Positions 34,263-42,630 of a stretch of DNA of 64,000 bases are shown here, piece by piece (within the stretch, counting starts at the first letter, position 1; every line of letters starts with the position of its first letter). The stretch is from Acetobacter sp. (GTDB lineage Bacteria > Pseudomonadota > Alphaproteobacteria > Acetobacterales > Acetobacteraceae). The notes beneath the pieces were generated by a model. It made no database searches. It was not told the DNA's origin and saw only the letters and a program-made list of their open reading frames with translations. The translations under genes were made by a program, and so were the position numbers. Where the stretch lies: contig NZ_JAKVME010000001.1 in NCBI RefSeq assembly GCF_022483985.1, positions 930,001 to 994,000 on the forward strand. The letters run 5' to 3'.

Positions 34263-35606
34263 TTATGGAGCCGGAGGCGAAGCAGTCTGTTCAGGCGTCG
34301 AAGCAGGGGAGGCAAGAGGAGTTTCCGTGACAGAGCGTTTTCCTGACGCCGTCCCGACTTTTGCCGGAGCGACAACAGGCGTGGGCGATGGCTGGGATGC
34401 CACCGCCGGAACCGTGACATGCAACGTCCGGCTATCCGAAACGCTTGGAGAAAGAGGAGCGTTCCGGCTCAGTGCGCTCACGGGAACCAGTGTGACACCC
34501 TGATTCGAGAGAGAATGGGTCCATTCGATCAGTCTTTGCAGGAACACCGGCCGCATCGGTCCAGCGACTGCGGTAGCGGTTCCACGGGATTTCGCCATGG
34601 CTACAAGACGCGCCAACTGACCATCGACCCCGGCGGCATCCGTATTGGTATCCATTGTGAGGGAGGCGTCTCCGCCCATGACGGGACCACTTCGTGGAGC
34701 GCCCGGCGTGGCGTTCAGATAGAGCAGTCCCCTGCTGTCAAGGATGTGGCTTACCATCCTGAAGTCAGGTGACTGCGCGTAGGCATCTCCATCCAGACCC
34801 GAAAAGGCGTTTGTCACGCCGACATATCCATTGAAACGGGAGAGCGCCCATTCCAGATTTTCCTTATCGGCTTCCGCGGTGTGGTCATAGCCAAGGGCAC
34901 GGGGGCCTTCATCGTCGAGCGGCGCCGTGGATGGTTGCATCGGAAGAGAAAGGAAGGTTTCGTGGCCACGCAGTCTGGCTGTTTCAGACAGGAGCTGGCG
35001 GGCGGGCGCATAGGCTGGCACAGCGAACGAGACCATCGCAGGAAGATTGCGGGCCGCATTCAGGCTCATGTCTTCGGACAGGCCGTAGCCGTCCAGAAGG
35101 ATGGCGATCCGGGCGTTTCCTGCCGGTACGGAGGGAATAGCCGCCGCATAAACGTTGCGGGACATTTCACCGTGCGGGCCGACCTTCGGCAGGCTGTGTC
35201 CCGGATCGCCCTCCACGGGCTCCAGCAGGTCCGGCATCGGCTGAGGGATGGGGGCCACGCCGGGAGTAACCTCAGACGAGGCATCCACCTTCTGCGGGTC
35301 CGGTGGAATATTGGCCGCAACAGCGGTGGGAGGCTTCGGAGCGACCTCTTTTGCAGGCTGGGGTTGCGCAACCTGAGGAGCGGCGACTGGCTTGTTCTGC
35401 CCGGCGACAGCGGCGGTTGTCCTGTGTCTGGAAGACAGTTCCTGTAAGCCGATACCGGCCAGAAGCGCCAGCAAGGAGACACCGCCCCAGAAACGGACGA
35501 AAAATCGCCCGTTCGGGGGCAAACGCTGCCAGAGACTGGCAGCAGCCGTACCGTCCAGCGCCTTGTCCGCCGGATGAAGAGCGTCGTTAGTGATGGGAGG
35601 CCTCAT
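34263..35606 (-). CDS. Divergent polysaccharide deacetylase family protein
   Basis: 447 residues. One N-terminal membrane anchor (about 35-57), a long Pro/Ala-rich periplasmic linker (60-150), and a divergent polysaccharide deacetylase domain (about 160-390) with ARIAILLDGYGLSEDMSLNAARNLP and RGHETFLSLPMQP. The fold is a NodB-like barrel, but the canonical metal His pair is not evident. The C-terminal 60 residues are again Pro/Ser-rich. It overlaps ctpA by 20 bases; ctpA, this gene and rppH form the operon commonly seen in alphaproteobacteria with envC upstream. Confidence 0.85.
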   Translation of the reverse strand: MRPPITNDALHPADKALDGTAAASLWQRLPPNGRFFVRFWGGVSLLALLAGIGLQELSSRHRTTAAVAGQNKPVAAPQVAQPQPAKEVAPKPPTAVAANIPPDPQKVDASSEVTPGVAPIPQPMPDLLEPVEGDPGHSLPKVGPHGEMSRNVYAAAIPSVPAGNARIAILLDGYGLSEDMSLNAARNLPAMVSFAVPAYAPARQLLSETARLRGHETFLSLPMQPSTAPLDDEGPRALGYDHTAEADKENLEWALSRFNGYVGVTNAFSGLDGDAYAQSPDFRMVSHILDSRGLLYLNATPGAPRSGPVMGGDASLTMDTNTDAAGVDGQLARLVAMAKSRGTATAVAGPMRPVFLQRLIEWTHSLSNQGVTLVPVSALSRNAPLSPSVSDSRTLHVTVPAVASQPSPTPVVAPAKVGTASGKRSVTETPLASPASTPEQTASPPAP

Positions 35607-37059
35607 TCTTTACTGGCGTTGTCTTGTCGGAAACCGGTGTGGGAGCTGGCGGCAGTGCGGCGACCGGATCAGGCGCGGTAACACCGGCCATGCTCCGTAC
35701 CAGACGAAGCCCTTCCTGCAACTGGAAGTCCGTGGTCGGCTTGGTCACGTCGAAAGCGGGCCAGTTGGCTGGCGGCTCTTCCGGCAGTTTGGATGCAAGA
35801 GGCGGCAGGTCCGAACGCTGCGGCGGCTTGGTCTGGTTGCCACCCTGATTTTTCAGAATGTGGGAAAGGTCCGCTTCCCTGATGCTGAAAGCGGGCTCTT
35901 CGCGGCTTTCCTTCACCGAGACGTCAGGAACGATCCCGAGCCCCTGAATGGAACGCCCCGATGGCGTATAATAGCGCGCCGTGGTCAGACGAACGGCGCC
36001 ATTTCCCGGGATAGGCATGATCGTCTGCACAGACCCTTTACCGAAGGTCTTGGTGCCGATGAGAACGGCGCGCTGATGGTCCTGAAGCGCTCCGGACACG
36101 ATTTCACTGGCGGATGCGGACCCGCCGTTGATCAAGACGACGATCGGCATGCCGTCAGTCATGTCATGACCCTTCGCGTCCCAGCGCTGGCTGTCCTTGG
36201 GATGCCGGGCACGTGTGGATACGATTTCGCCATTGCTGATGAAGGAAGAGGCGACATCGATCGCCTGCGTCAGCAGACCGCCCGGATCGTTACGCAGATC
36301 CAGTACAAGGCCGCCCGTCAGCTTGCCACCGGCCTTCTTGAGCAGATCGTCATAGGCCTTGTGGAGTTCTTCCGAGGTATCTTCCGTGAACTGCGGGATG
36401 CGGATGTAACCCGTCTTGTCATAGAGAGCCGATTTGACGGCCTCGATATGAATGATTTCACGGGTCAGGGTCACGATGACCGGCTTGGGTGTTTTTGCCC
36501 GAATCAGCGTGAGCGTGATCTTGGTGTCGGGCTTGCCGCGCATCTTCTCGACGGCGTCATTCAGCGGGCTGCCGTCAATATTGTGCCCGTCGATGGCGAC
36601 AATATAGTCGCCCGGTTTGATCCCCGCGCGCCAGGCAGGCGTGCCGTCGATCGGTGAGACCACGCGGACGTGGCCGTCTTCGCCCTGAACCTCCAGTCCC
36701 AGTCCGCCGAACTTGCCGGTCGTCTGGACCTGCATGTCGGCATACTGTTTTTCCGTCATGTAGGAGCTGTGAGGATCAAGCCCGCTCAGCATGCCGTTGA
36801 GAGCGTTGGTGATCAGTTCACGGTCGGAGACCGGATCAACATAGTTGGCGCGCACAAGATCAAAAATGCTGCCGAACAGGGTCAGAAGCTTGTAGGTCTC
36901 GGCATGGCTGACCTTGGGGTCAGTGGAGGAAACGAGCGCAGTCTCGGCGTGAGCCTCTGCGATGACGCCGTAATGTCCTCCAGCAGCAGGGAACTCGGGC
37001 GCGAGCGTCAGTCCGGAAAGAACTGCGGCTCCGAACAGCAGGGCGGTGCGGAACGTCAT
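35587..37059 (-). CDS. ctpA: Carboxy-terminal processing protease (S41)
   Basis: 490 residues from ATG 37059, which follows CAGGAGACTTC; an in-frame start further upstream lacks such a site and signal. Signal peptide MTFRTALLFGAAVLSG, PDZ domain near 95-175 (FGGLGLEVQGEDGHVRVVSP), and the catalytic Ser in NGGSASASEIVSGAL with the Lys in GTKTFGKGSVQ. It cleaves C-terminal tails of periplasmic proteins; in related bacteria CtpA degrades cell-wall hydrolases, which suits the envC neighbour. Confidence 0.94.
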   Translation of the reverse strand: MTFRTALLFGAAVLSGLTLAPEFPAAGGHYGVIAEAHAETALVSSTDPKVSHAETYKLLTLFGSIFDLVRANYVDPVSDRELITNALNGMLSGLDPHSSYMTEKQYADMQVQTTGKFGGLGLEVQGEDGHVRVVSPIDGTPAWRAGIKPGDYIVAIDGHNIDGSPLNDAVEKMRGKPDTKITLTLIRAKTPKPVIVTLTREIIHIEAVKSALYDKTGYIRIPQFTEDTSEELHKAYDDLLKKAGGKLTGGLVLDLRNDPGGLLTQAIDVASSFISNGEIVSTRARHPKDSQRWDAKGHDMTDGMPIVVLINGGSASASEIVSGALQDHQRAVLIGTKTFGKGSVQTIMPIPGNGAVRLTTARYYTPSGRSIQGLGIVPDVSVKESREEPAFSIREADLSHILKNQGGNQTKPPQRSDLPPLASKLPEEPPANWPAFDVTKPTTDFQLQEGLRLVRSMAGVTAPDPVAALPPAPTPVSDKTTPVKNEASHH

Positions 37060-37243
37060 AAAGTGAAGTCTCCTGTTGCCGGACTGCGCCGCGCGGCAGT
37101 CAGCTTTCTGTCTCTCTCGGCACGAATCGCCCCAGTCGGGGCGTATCATCCAACAAGGTTCTTACCAAAACGAATACCGCCTCTCATCCGGGACGCCAAC
37201 CCGCGTGTCATCCAACACCCGGACATGGCAGCAATAATACCCG

Positions 37244-38680
37244 TCAAAGAAGCGATTTAGGGTTGACCGACCGCGCTCCGTTGCGGAGCTGGACGAGAAG
37301 CGCCCCGCCAGAAGAGGGCATGGACCCTACCGAGGAGCCTTTGGCCAGCGATTGGCCTGTTGCGACATTCATGCTGCCGAGGCCAGCCAGCACGAAGCGG
37401 TAGCCGCGCCCGCAATTCAGGATCAGCATCTGGCCGTAACTCCGGAAAGGAGAGGCAAATTCCACGGTGCCGGAGCAGGGAGCGCGCACGCTGCTACCGG
37501 GAGCCGCCGAATATGTATTGCCCGAGGCCGCGCCACCCTCCATCGGCTGTCCCCATGCCGTGAGAAGATGGCCGGTGACGATGCCATCCCCGCCGTGGCC
37601 TGAAATTGCTGCTGGCGGCGGTTCAATTTCCCTGACCGTAACATGATGGCCGGCTGCACGGGCGGCCGCTGCCGCCGCGGCAAGCTGGGCTCTGCGGCGC
37701 GCTTCGGCGGCTTCACGGGCTTTCCTTGCCCGTTCCGCGGCTTCGGCCTCTCTCTGCAACTGAGCCATGGCTGCTGTTTCCGCGGCGAGCACGCTGTCGA
37801 GTTCCGCCTGAAGCGCTTTCTGTTTCGCTGCTTCCTGAGAGGCATTGCTGGAGGCCAGTCTGGCAGCCGCGTTCGACTGGATCTGGGCATTCCGCGCCGC
37901 AGTCGCCTGTCTGACCAGATCAGCCCTTTGCCGTTTCTGGAGGCTCTCGATCCGGTTCAGCTCCGCGACCTGTCCGGAAAGCCTGCCTTCAATCGCCAGA
38001 AGATCCTTCTGTCGGCTCTGAAGGGATTCCGCGCGTGTTTCCAGAAGGCTGCCCAGCCCCCGCATGACCATCAAACCCCGCACCACGTTTTCCGTGGGGC
38101 CAGCGCCTGTCAGCAGGACGTCCATGGGATAGAGCGACAGGCGCTGGGCGACAGGCAGCATGGGTTCGAGCGCTCTGGCGTCCGACTCCAGCGCGGCCTG
38201 TGTCGTCTGCTGATCGGCGCGGAGATCCTCGACCTGTGACTGAAGGGACTGGGTGCGGGTTTCCGTTTTCTGGAGTTGCTCCGCCGCCGCGACCGTCGCG
38301 GAGGAAAGGGCGACGGAACGGGCATGATCCTGCGCCGCCTGCGTGGCTGCGGCGATATTCTGTCGGCGAGCCTGTTCCAGCCGTGCGGCTTCCGCTTTTG
38401 TCTGCGCCCTCAGTGCCGTTTCCCGTGCCTGCGCGGCTTCGAGCGTCGCACGGGTGGAGGATGACGCCGGAAGGGAAGGCCGTGCGGCTTTCCTGCCTGT
38501 ATGCGGACTTGCGTGCGATGAAACCGGATGCCGGGCCTGTCTGCCGGATGTTGCCTCAGACATGTGCGTCCCCATCAAGAAGAGGACGCTTCCTGTCAAA
38601 ACACGACAGGCCCATTTTCTCCGACTGCTGACAGATGATTTTCTTGCTGCGTCAGGGGGAAGCGTTTGTGCGGGACTCAC
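37244..38680 (-). CDS. envC: EnvC-like murein hydrolase activator
   Basis: 478 residues. After an N-terminal membrane/signal segment (about 24-42) comes a long Ala/Gln/Arg-rich coiled coil (about 80-330), then a LytM (M23) domain with GHLLTAWGQPMEGG, APCSGTVEFASPFRSYGQMLILNCG and YRFVLAGLGSMNV. The His and Asp zinc ligands of active M23 peptidases are replaced, as in E. coli EnvC, so it should activate amidases rather than cut peptidoglycan itself. Start is GTG 38680. A 184-base gap separates its stop from ctpA, and 41 bases separate it from gpmI. Confidence 0.87.
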   Translation of the reverse strand: MSPAQTLPPDAARKSSVSSRRKWACRVLTGSVLFLMGTHMSEATSGRQARHPVSSHASPHTGRKAARPSLPASSSTRATLEAAQARETALRAQTKAEAARLEQARRQNIAAATQAAQDHARSVALSSATVAAAEQLQKTETRTQSLQSQVEDLRADQQTTQAALESDARALEPMLPVAQRLSLYPMDVLLTGAGPTENVVRGLMVMRGLGSLLETRAESLQSRQKDLLAIEGRLSGQVAELNRIESLQKRQRADLVRQATAARNAQIQSNAAARLASSNASQEAAKQKALQAELDSVLAAETAAMAQLQREAEAAERARKAREAAEARRRAQLAAAAAAARAAGHHVTVREIEPPPAAISGHGGDGIVTGHLLTAWGQPMEGGAASGNTYSAAPGSSVRAPCSGTVEFASPFRSYGQMLILNCGRGYRFVLAGLGSMNVATGQSLAKGSSVGSMPSSGGALLVQLRNGARSVNPKSLL

Positions 38681-38721
38681 GCTTCTTCCCTTGTCGCCAT
38701 TGTCTCAGGACAGCGGAAAAT

Positions 38722-40260
38722 TCAGGCCTCCTGCGCGGAGATCAGGGATTTCCCGGTCATGCCAGTCGGTTGTTGCAGTCCCATCAGACCGAGCAGCGTT
38801 GGGGCGATATCGGCAAGCCGTCCGTGATGGAGCCTGACATCTCCTGCTCCCATGAGAACGCAGGGGACTTCGTTCAGTGTATGGGAAGTATGCGGGCCGC
38901 CGGTTTCCGGGTCTTTCATGGTTTCGCAATTTCCATGATCGGCGGTGACGAGCAACGCGCCGCCCTGCTTGCGGATGGCGTCGGCAATACGACCCAGCCC
39001 GGTATCCACCGTTTCAACGGCCTTGATGGCGGCGGACAGGACACCTGTATGGCCGACCATGTCAGGGTTGGCGTAGTTGAGCACGATCAGATCGTACTGG
39101 CCGCTTTCGATGGCGGCGACAGCCTTGTCCGTCAGTTCAGGCGCTGACATTTCCGGTTGCAGATCATAGGTGGCGACTTTGGGGGAAGGCACGAGGATAC
39201 GATCCTCTCCTTCGAATTTTTCCTCACGGCCACCGTTCAGGAAGTAGGTGACGTGCGGATATTTCTCGGTCTCCGCCATGCGAAGCTGCTTTTTGCCAGC
39301 GGCGGCAACAACGTCGCCGAGGAGATCCTGCAAGTCCTGCGGAGCGAACAGAACGGTCGTCAGTTTCGCGAGTTCATCGCTATACCGCGTCATGCAGGTT
39401 GTCGCGGCAAAGTGGCGCACGGCCTTTCGCTGGAAGCCGTTGAACTCCGGATCGAGAAGCGCCGTGAGCAGTTCGCGGATGCGATCCGCGCGGAAGTTGA
39501 AGGAAAGAATACCGTCGCCGTCCCTGACGCCCTGAAAATCCCCCAGCACGGTGGGGACGACAAATTCGTCCGTTACATTCGCCTTGTAGGACGCCTCCAG
39601 AACATCCAGCGGGGAGGCCGCGCGCGGGCCTTCGGCGCTGGTGATCACATCATAGACCCTGGACACGCGCTCCCAGCGATTATCGCGGTCCATGGCGTAA
39701 TACCGCCCGGAGATCGACGCGATCTCGACTGTTTGCGGAAGGGCTTTCAGGAGTTTTCCGACATAGCCCACGCCGGACTGGGGGGCTGTATCACGACCAT
39801 CCGTGAAGATATGGAAGGCAACCTTCACACCGGCATCGGTCAGGATATGCGCCAGCGCCGCGGCGTGGTCCTGATGGGCATGCACGCCTCCAGAGGAAAC
39901 AAGTCCAAGCAGGTGGCAGGTTCCGCCTGTTCCCTTCATCGTGTCGATAAAGGCCGTCAGCGCCTCGTTTCTGGCAAGGCTTCCGTCCCGAATCGCTTTG
40001 CCGATGCGGGGAAGCTCCTGCATCACCACACGACCCGCGCCGATATTCAGATGTCCGACCTCGGAGTTGCCCATCTGTCCGTCCGGCAGACCGACATCCT
40101 CCCCGCTGGTGTCGAGGAAAGTGCTGGGGCATGTGTCCCACAGCCCATCGAAGACAGGTGTGGACGCCAGACGGACCGCATTGTCGGATTCGTCTTCACG
40201 CCAGCCAAAGCCGTCAAGAATGGCGAGCATGACCGGGCGGGGAGTGGATGAGGGAACCAT
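38722..40260 (-). CDS. gpmI: 2,3-bisphosphoglycerate-independent phosphoglycerate mutase
   Basis: 512 residues, normal length. Glycolytic/gluconeogenic enzyme that interconverts 3- and 2-phosphoglycerate using two Mn ions. Motifs include AILDGFGWRED, the catalytic Ser in NSEVGHLNIGAGRVV, DGRDTAP, the LNYANPDMVGHTG metal site and TADHGNCETM. It is the first gene of the minus-strand run toward envC and ctpA, an arrangement usual in alphaproteobacteria. Confidence 0.96.
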   Translation of the reverse strand: MVPSSTPRPVMLAILDGFGWREDESDNAVRLASTPVFDGLWDTCPSTFLDTSGEDVGLPDGQMGNSEVGHLNIGAGRVVMQELPRIGKAIRDGSLARNEALTAFIDTMKGTGGTCHLLGLVSSGGVHAHQDHAAALAHILTDAGVKVAFHIFTDGRDTAPQSGVGYVGKLLKALPQTVEIASISGRYYAMDRDNRWERVSRVYDVITSAEGPRAASPLDVLEASYKANVTDEFVVPTVLGDFQGVRDGDGILSFNFRADRIRELLTALLDPEFNGFQRKAVRHFAATTCMTRYSDELAKLTTVLFAPQDLQDLLGDVVAAAGKKQLRMAETEKYPHVTYFLNGGREEKFEGEDRILVPSPKVATYDLQPEMSAPELTDKAVAAIESGQYDLIVLNYANPDMVGHTGVLSAAIKAVETVDTGLGRIADAIRKQGGALLVTADHGNCETMKDPETGGPHTSHTLNEVPCVLMGAGDVRLHHGRLADIAPTLLGLMGLQQPTGMTGKSLISAQEA

Positions 40261-40360
40261 TATTGCTCAGGCCTTCTTCTGTGTGCGCCTTTATTCGTGC
40301 TCCAAATATGGCACCACACGCCGAAGCTTCCAAGTCACTGCCATTCTGGACAGGCGGATT

Positions 40361-40564
40361 TCAGGGGTGACTGCCCGTATCCTCCCCTTTCTTTTTCTCG
40401 GTGTTGTCCGCGATGTCATCGACGCAATCATTGGCCCCGGTTATTTTTCCTGACGAGGGAGCATCGCTCGCCGGGAAAGATCCCTTGCCTTCGTCATCCA
40501 GAATTTCATTGATGGACTTGCTGGAGCTTGATGTCCCGCATACGGGTGGTTTTTTCTCACTCAT
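40361..40564 (-). CDS. Small SFPASD-motif protein
   Basis: 67 residues from ATG 40564, preceded by GGAGAACGTGAG. The centre reads INEILDDEGKGSFPASDAPS, matching a short motif (L-x-E..SFPASDxP) seen in many small uncharacterised alphaproteobacterial proteins. The rest is Ser-, Lys- and Asp-rich and probably disordered. No signal peptide. An in-frame GTG 12 codons upstream is less likely. Function unknown. Confidence 0.7.
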   Translation of the reverse strand: MSEKKPPVCGTSSSSKSINEILDDEGKGSFPASDAPSSGKITGANDCVDDIADNTEKKKGEDTGSHP

Positions 40565-40767
40565 CTCACGTTCTCCGGTTCTTTCCATGGACGTGTCCAC
40601 GGAGATTCAACGCCGTGTGAATGGAGAGTTGCGGACTAAAATCATTCAGGCATCACGATTCCGTGCTGAAAATCAGGAACCGCAGTTTGACACGGGCTGT
40701 GTATTTTCTGACGATGGCGTTACAGCGGGCATGCCGCCGAAGTGTGCGGCTTCAGGGAAGTCAGGCA

Positions 40768-41178
40768 ATGGTTCAAAAATCCACACCGATAGCCGTTTGT
40801 GGATCGCTCACACCGGATCAGGTGCGTATCCTGCGTGAGCACGGAACGGAACGGCCGGGCTCAAGTCCGCTCAACCATGAAAAACGGCCGGGGCAGTATC
40901 GCTGCGCGGGATGCGGCAACCCTCTTTTCACGGCCGACACCAAGTATGAGAGCGGGAGTGGCTGGCCATCCTTTTTCGATGTTCTGCCCGGAGCCATCGA
41001 GGAACGGAGAGACATCAGTCACGGCATGATACGCGTCGAGGTTCTGTGCGCGAACTGTCAGGGACATCTTGGTCATGTCTTTCCCGACGGACCGCCTCCC
41101 ACCGGACTTCGTTATTGCATGAACGGTCTGGTTCTCGATTTCCAGCCGGAAGATTCCGCCAGTTCAGGTGCTATTTGA
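40768..41178 (+). CDS. msrB: Peptide-methionine (R)-S-oxide reductase
   Basis: 136 residues. Repairs the R-epimer of methionine sulfoxide in proteins. Zinc ligands are in CAGCGNPLF and [12 protein letters not shown]; the catalytic Cys is in RYCMNGL, and GSGWPSFF is the substrate loop. ATG 40768 follows AGGGAAG. The stop lies one base before the upp start region, so the two may be coupled. The 203-base divergent spacer (40565-40767) likely carries both promoters. Confidence 0.94.
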   Translation: MVQKSTPIAVCGSLTPDQVRILREHGTERPGSSPLNHEKRPGQYRCAGCGNPLFTADTKYESGSGWPSFFDVLPGAIEERRDISHGMIRVEVLCANCQGHLGHVFPDGPPPTGLRYCMNGLVLDFQPEDSASSGAI

Positions 41179-41179
41179 C

Positions 41180-41839
41180 ATGACTTCAACCGAGAGTTCC
41201 CGCATGCCGACCGATATGGTTACTGTCGTCAGTCATCCTCTTGTTCGTCACAAGCTGACACATCTGAGAGCCCGCACGACATCGACCGCCGGATTCAGAC
41301 GGCTGGTGCGTGAGTTGAGCCTGTTGCTCGCTTACGAAGCAACCCGGGATCTCAAGCTTGAGCCGGTGACGATTGAGACCCCTCAGGAGACGATGGAGGC
41401 CGAGGAGCTTTCCGGCAAAAAACTCTGCTTTGTCTCGATCCTGCGTGCGGGAAACGGCATTCTGGATGGTATGCTCGACCTGATTCCATCAGCCCGCGTC
41501 GGTCATATCGGCTTGTACAGAGACCCGGAAACTCTGGGAGCTGTCGAATATTATATGAAACTGCCGGACGATATCGGCGAGCGTATCTGCATTGCCGTCG
41601 ATCCGATGCTTGCGACAGGGCATAGCGCGGTCGCGGCAATTGATCGTCTTAAAAACGCCGGATGCAGTTCCATCATCTTCGTCTGTCTGCTTGCTGCTCC
41701 TCAGGGCGTCGCCTGCCTTCAGAAGGCGCATCCTGACGTGAGGATCATTACCTGCTCGATTGACCGGGAACTGGATGATCACGGTTATATCTGCCCGGGA
41801 CTGGGGGATGCGGGAGATCGGCTGTTCGGAACGAAGTAG
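41180..41839 (+). CDS. upp: Uracil phosphoribosyltransferase
   Basis: 219 residues. Salvage enzyme making UMP from uracil and PRPP. The PRPP loop is [16 protein letters not shown], with [12 protein letters not shown] and the C-terminal [18 protein letters not shown] completing the family pattern. ATG 41180 is chosen; GTG 41168 overlaps msrB, and ATG 41204 is another option. It is followed after 30 bases by rlmH. Confidence 0.95.
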   Translation: MTSTESSRMPTDMVTVVSHPLVRHKLTHLRARTTSTAGFRRLVRELSLLLAYEATRDLKLEPVTIETPQETMEAEELSGKKLCFVSILRAGNGILDGMLDLIPSARVGHIGLYRDPETLGAVEYYMKLPDDIGERICIAVDPMLATGHSAVAAIDRLKNAGCSSIIFVCLLAAPQGVACLQKAHPDVRIITCSIDRELDDHGYICPGLGDAGDRLFGTK

Positions 41840-41869
41840 TGTCGCCCACAGTCAGGGGGCTCATTTGAA

Positions 41870-42325
41870 ATGCGCCTGATCGCCGTCGGGCGGATGAAGG
41901 ACAGTCATGAGCGGGCACTGGTGGAACGCTACCTCAAACGCCTGAATCCGCCCCTGACAATCACAGAACTTCCCGATGGAAAAGGTAGTCCGGCGGAAAT
42001 CAAACGCCGGGAAGGAGAGGCGATTCTGTCGGCCCTCCCTGACCGTGCTTTTGTAGTGGTCCTTGATCTGGCGGGAAAACTCATGTCCAGCGAAGTGTTT
42101 TCACAAAAACTGGGTGAGTGGACGGAAACGGGGCGTGACGTCTGTTTCATCATTGGTGGAGCGGAAGGACTGGATGCTGCGGTAGTGGTCCGTGCAGATG
42201 CATCGATCTCTCTGGGGAGCTTCACATGGCCGCATATGCTGGTTCGCATCATGGTGGTGGAGCAGATTTACAGAGCCCGCGCGATTGCCACCGGGCATCC
42301 CTATCATCGTTCTGGACGACCATAA
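41870..42325 (+). CDS. rlmH: 23S rRNA (pseudouridine1915-N3)-methyltransferase
   Basis: 151 residues of the SPOUT methyltransferase family that modifies helix 69 of 23S rRNA. The knot region is visible as FIIGGAEGLD followed by ISLGSFTWPHMLVRIMVVEQIYRA, and the C terminus HPYHRSGRP is diagnostic. Last gene of the msrB-upp-rlmH run before an AT-rich spacer. Confidence 0.95.
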   Translation: MRLIAVGRMKDSHERALVERYLKRLNPPLTITELPDGKGSPAEIKRREGEAILSALPDRAFVVVLDLAGKLMSSEVFSQKLGEWTETGRDVCFIIGGAEGLDAAVVVRADASISLGSFTWPHMLVRIMVVEQIYRARAIATGHPYHRSGRP

Positions 42326-42630
42326 GTTTTTCGGGTGTCTCCAAAAATTTCCGGAATGTGCGTTTATTATTTATAATGAAATCCAAAATAAAAATTACGA
42401 TAAATTTTTGTATTTAGAGATATTTTTGATATTTATTATTGTAATTAATTATTTTTTATAATTATTTTTCGATTTATTTTTATAGTATAAATACATTATA
42501 AAAATTTACACAAATGTTTTGTTGACCATGTGATGATTTATTTTGTATCGCTAATAAATCATTAAACATAATTCCGAATCACTGATCTTAATAAAGAAGA
42601 TTTCGGGATTATATAAAGAACAGGCTGGGA
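42326..42630. promoter_or_regulatory. AT-rich region upstream of the 47-residue repeat protein gene
   Basis: This 305-base stretch is nearly pure A/T from about 42355 to 42600 and has no gene I can support. It must contain the promoter of the downstream gene. Its composition resembles that of the 25.3-25.5 kb region and is unlike the neighbouring housekeeping genes, consistent with acquired or silenced DNA. Confidence 0.6.

Noticed and set aside
35590-36657. Long plus-strand open frame opposite ctpA
   Set aside because: It is antisense to a strongly conserved protease with intact catalytic motifs, has no ribosome-binding site and no recognisable domain; GC-rich codon use creates such mirror frames.
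37244-38680. Active M23 endopeptidase
   Set aside because: The zinc-binding His and Asp positions are not preserved in the LytM domain, so an activator role is reported instead.
39157-40251. Long plus-strand open frame opposite gpmI
   Set aside because: Antisense to a full-length, motif-complete phosphoglycerate mutase; composition is that of a shadow frame.
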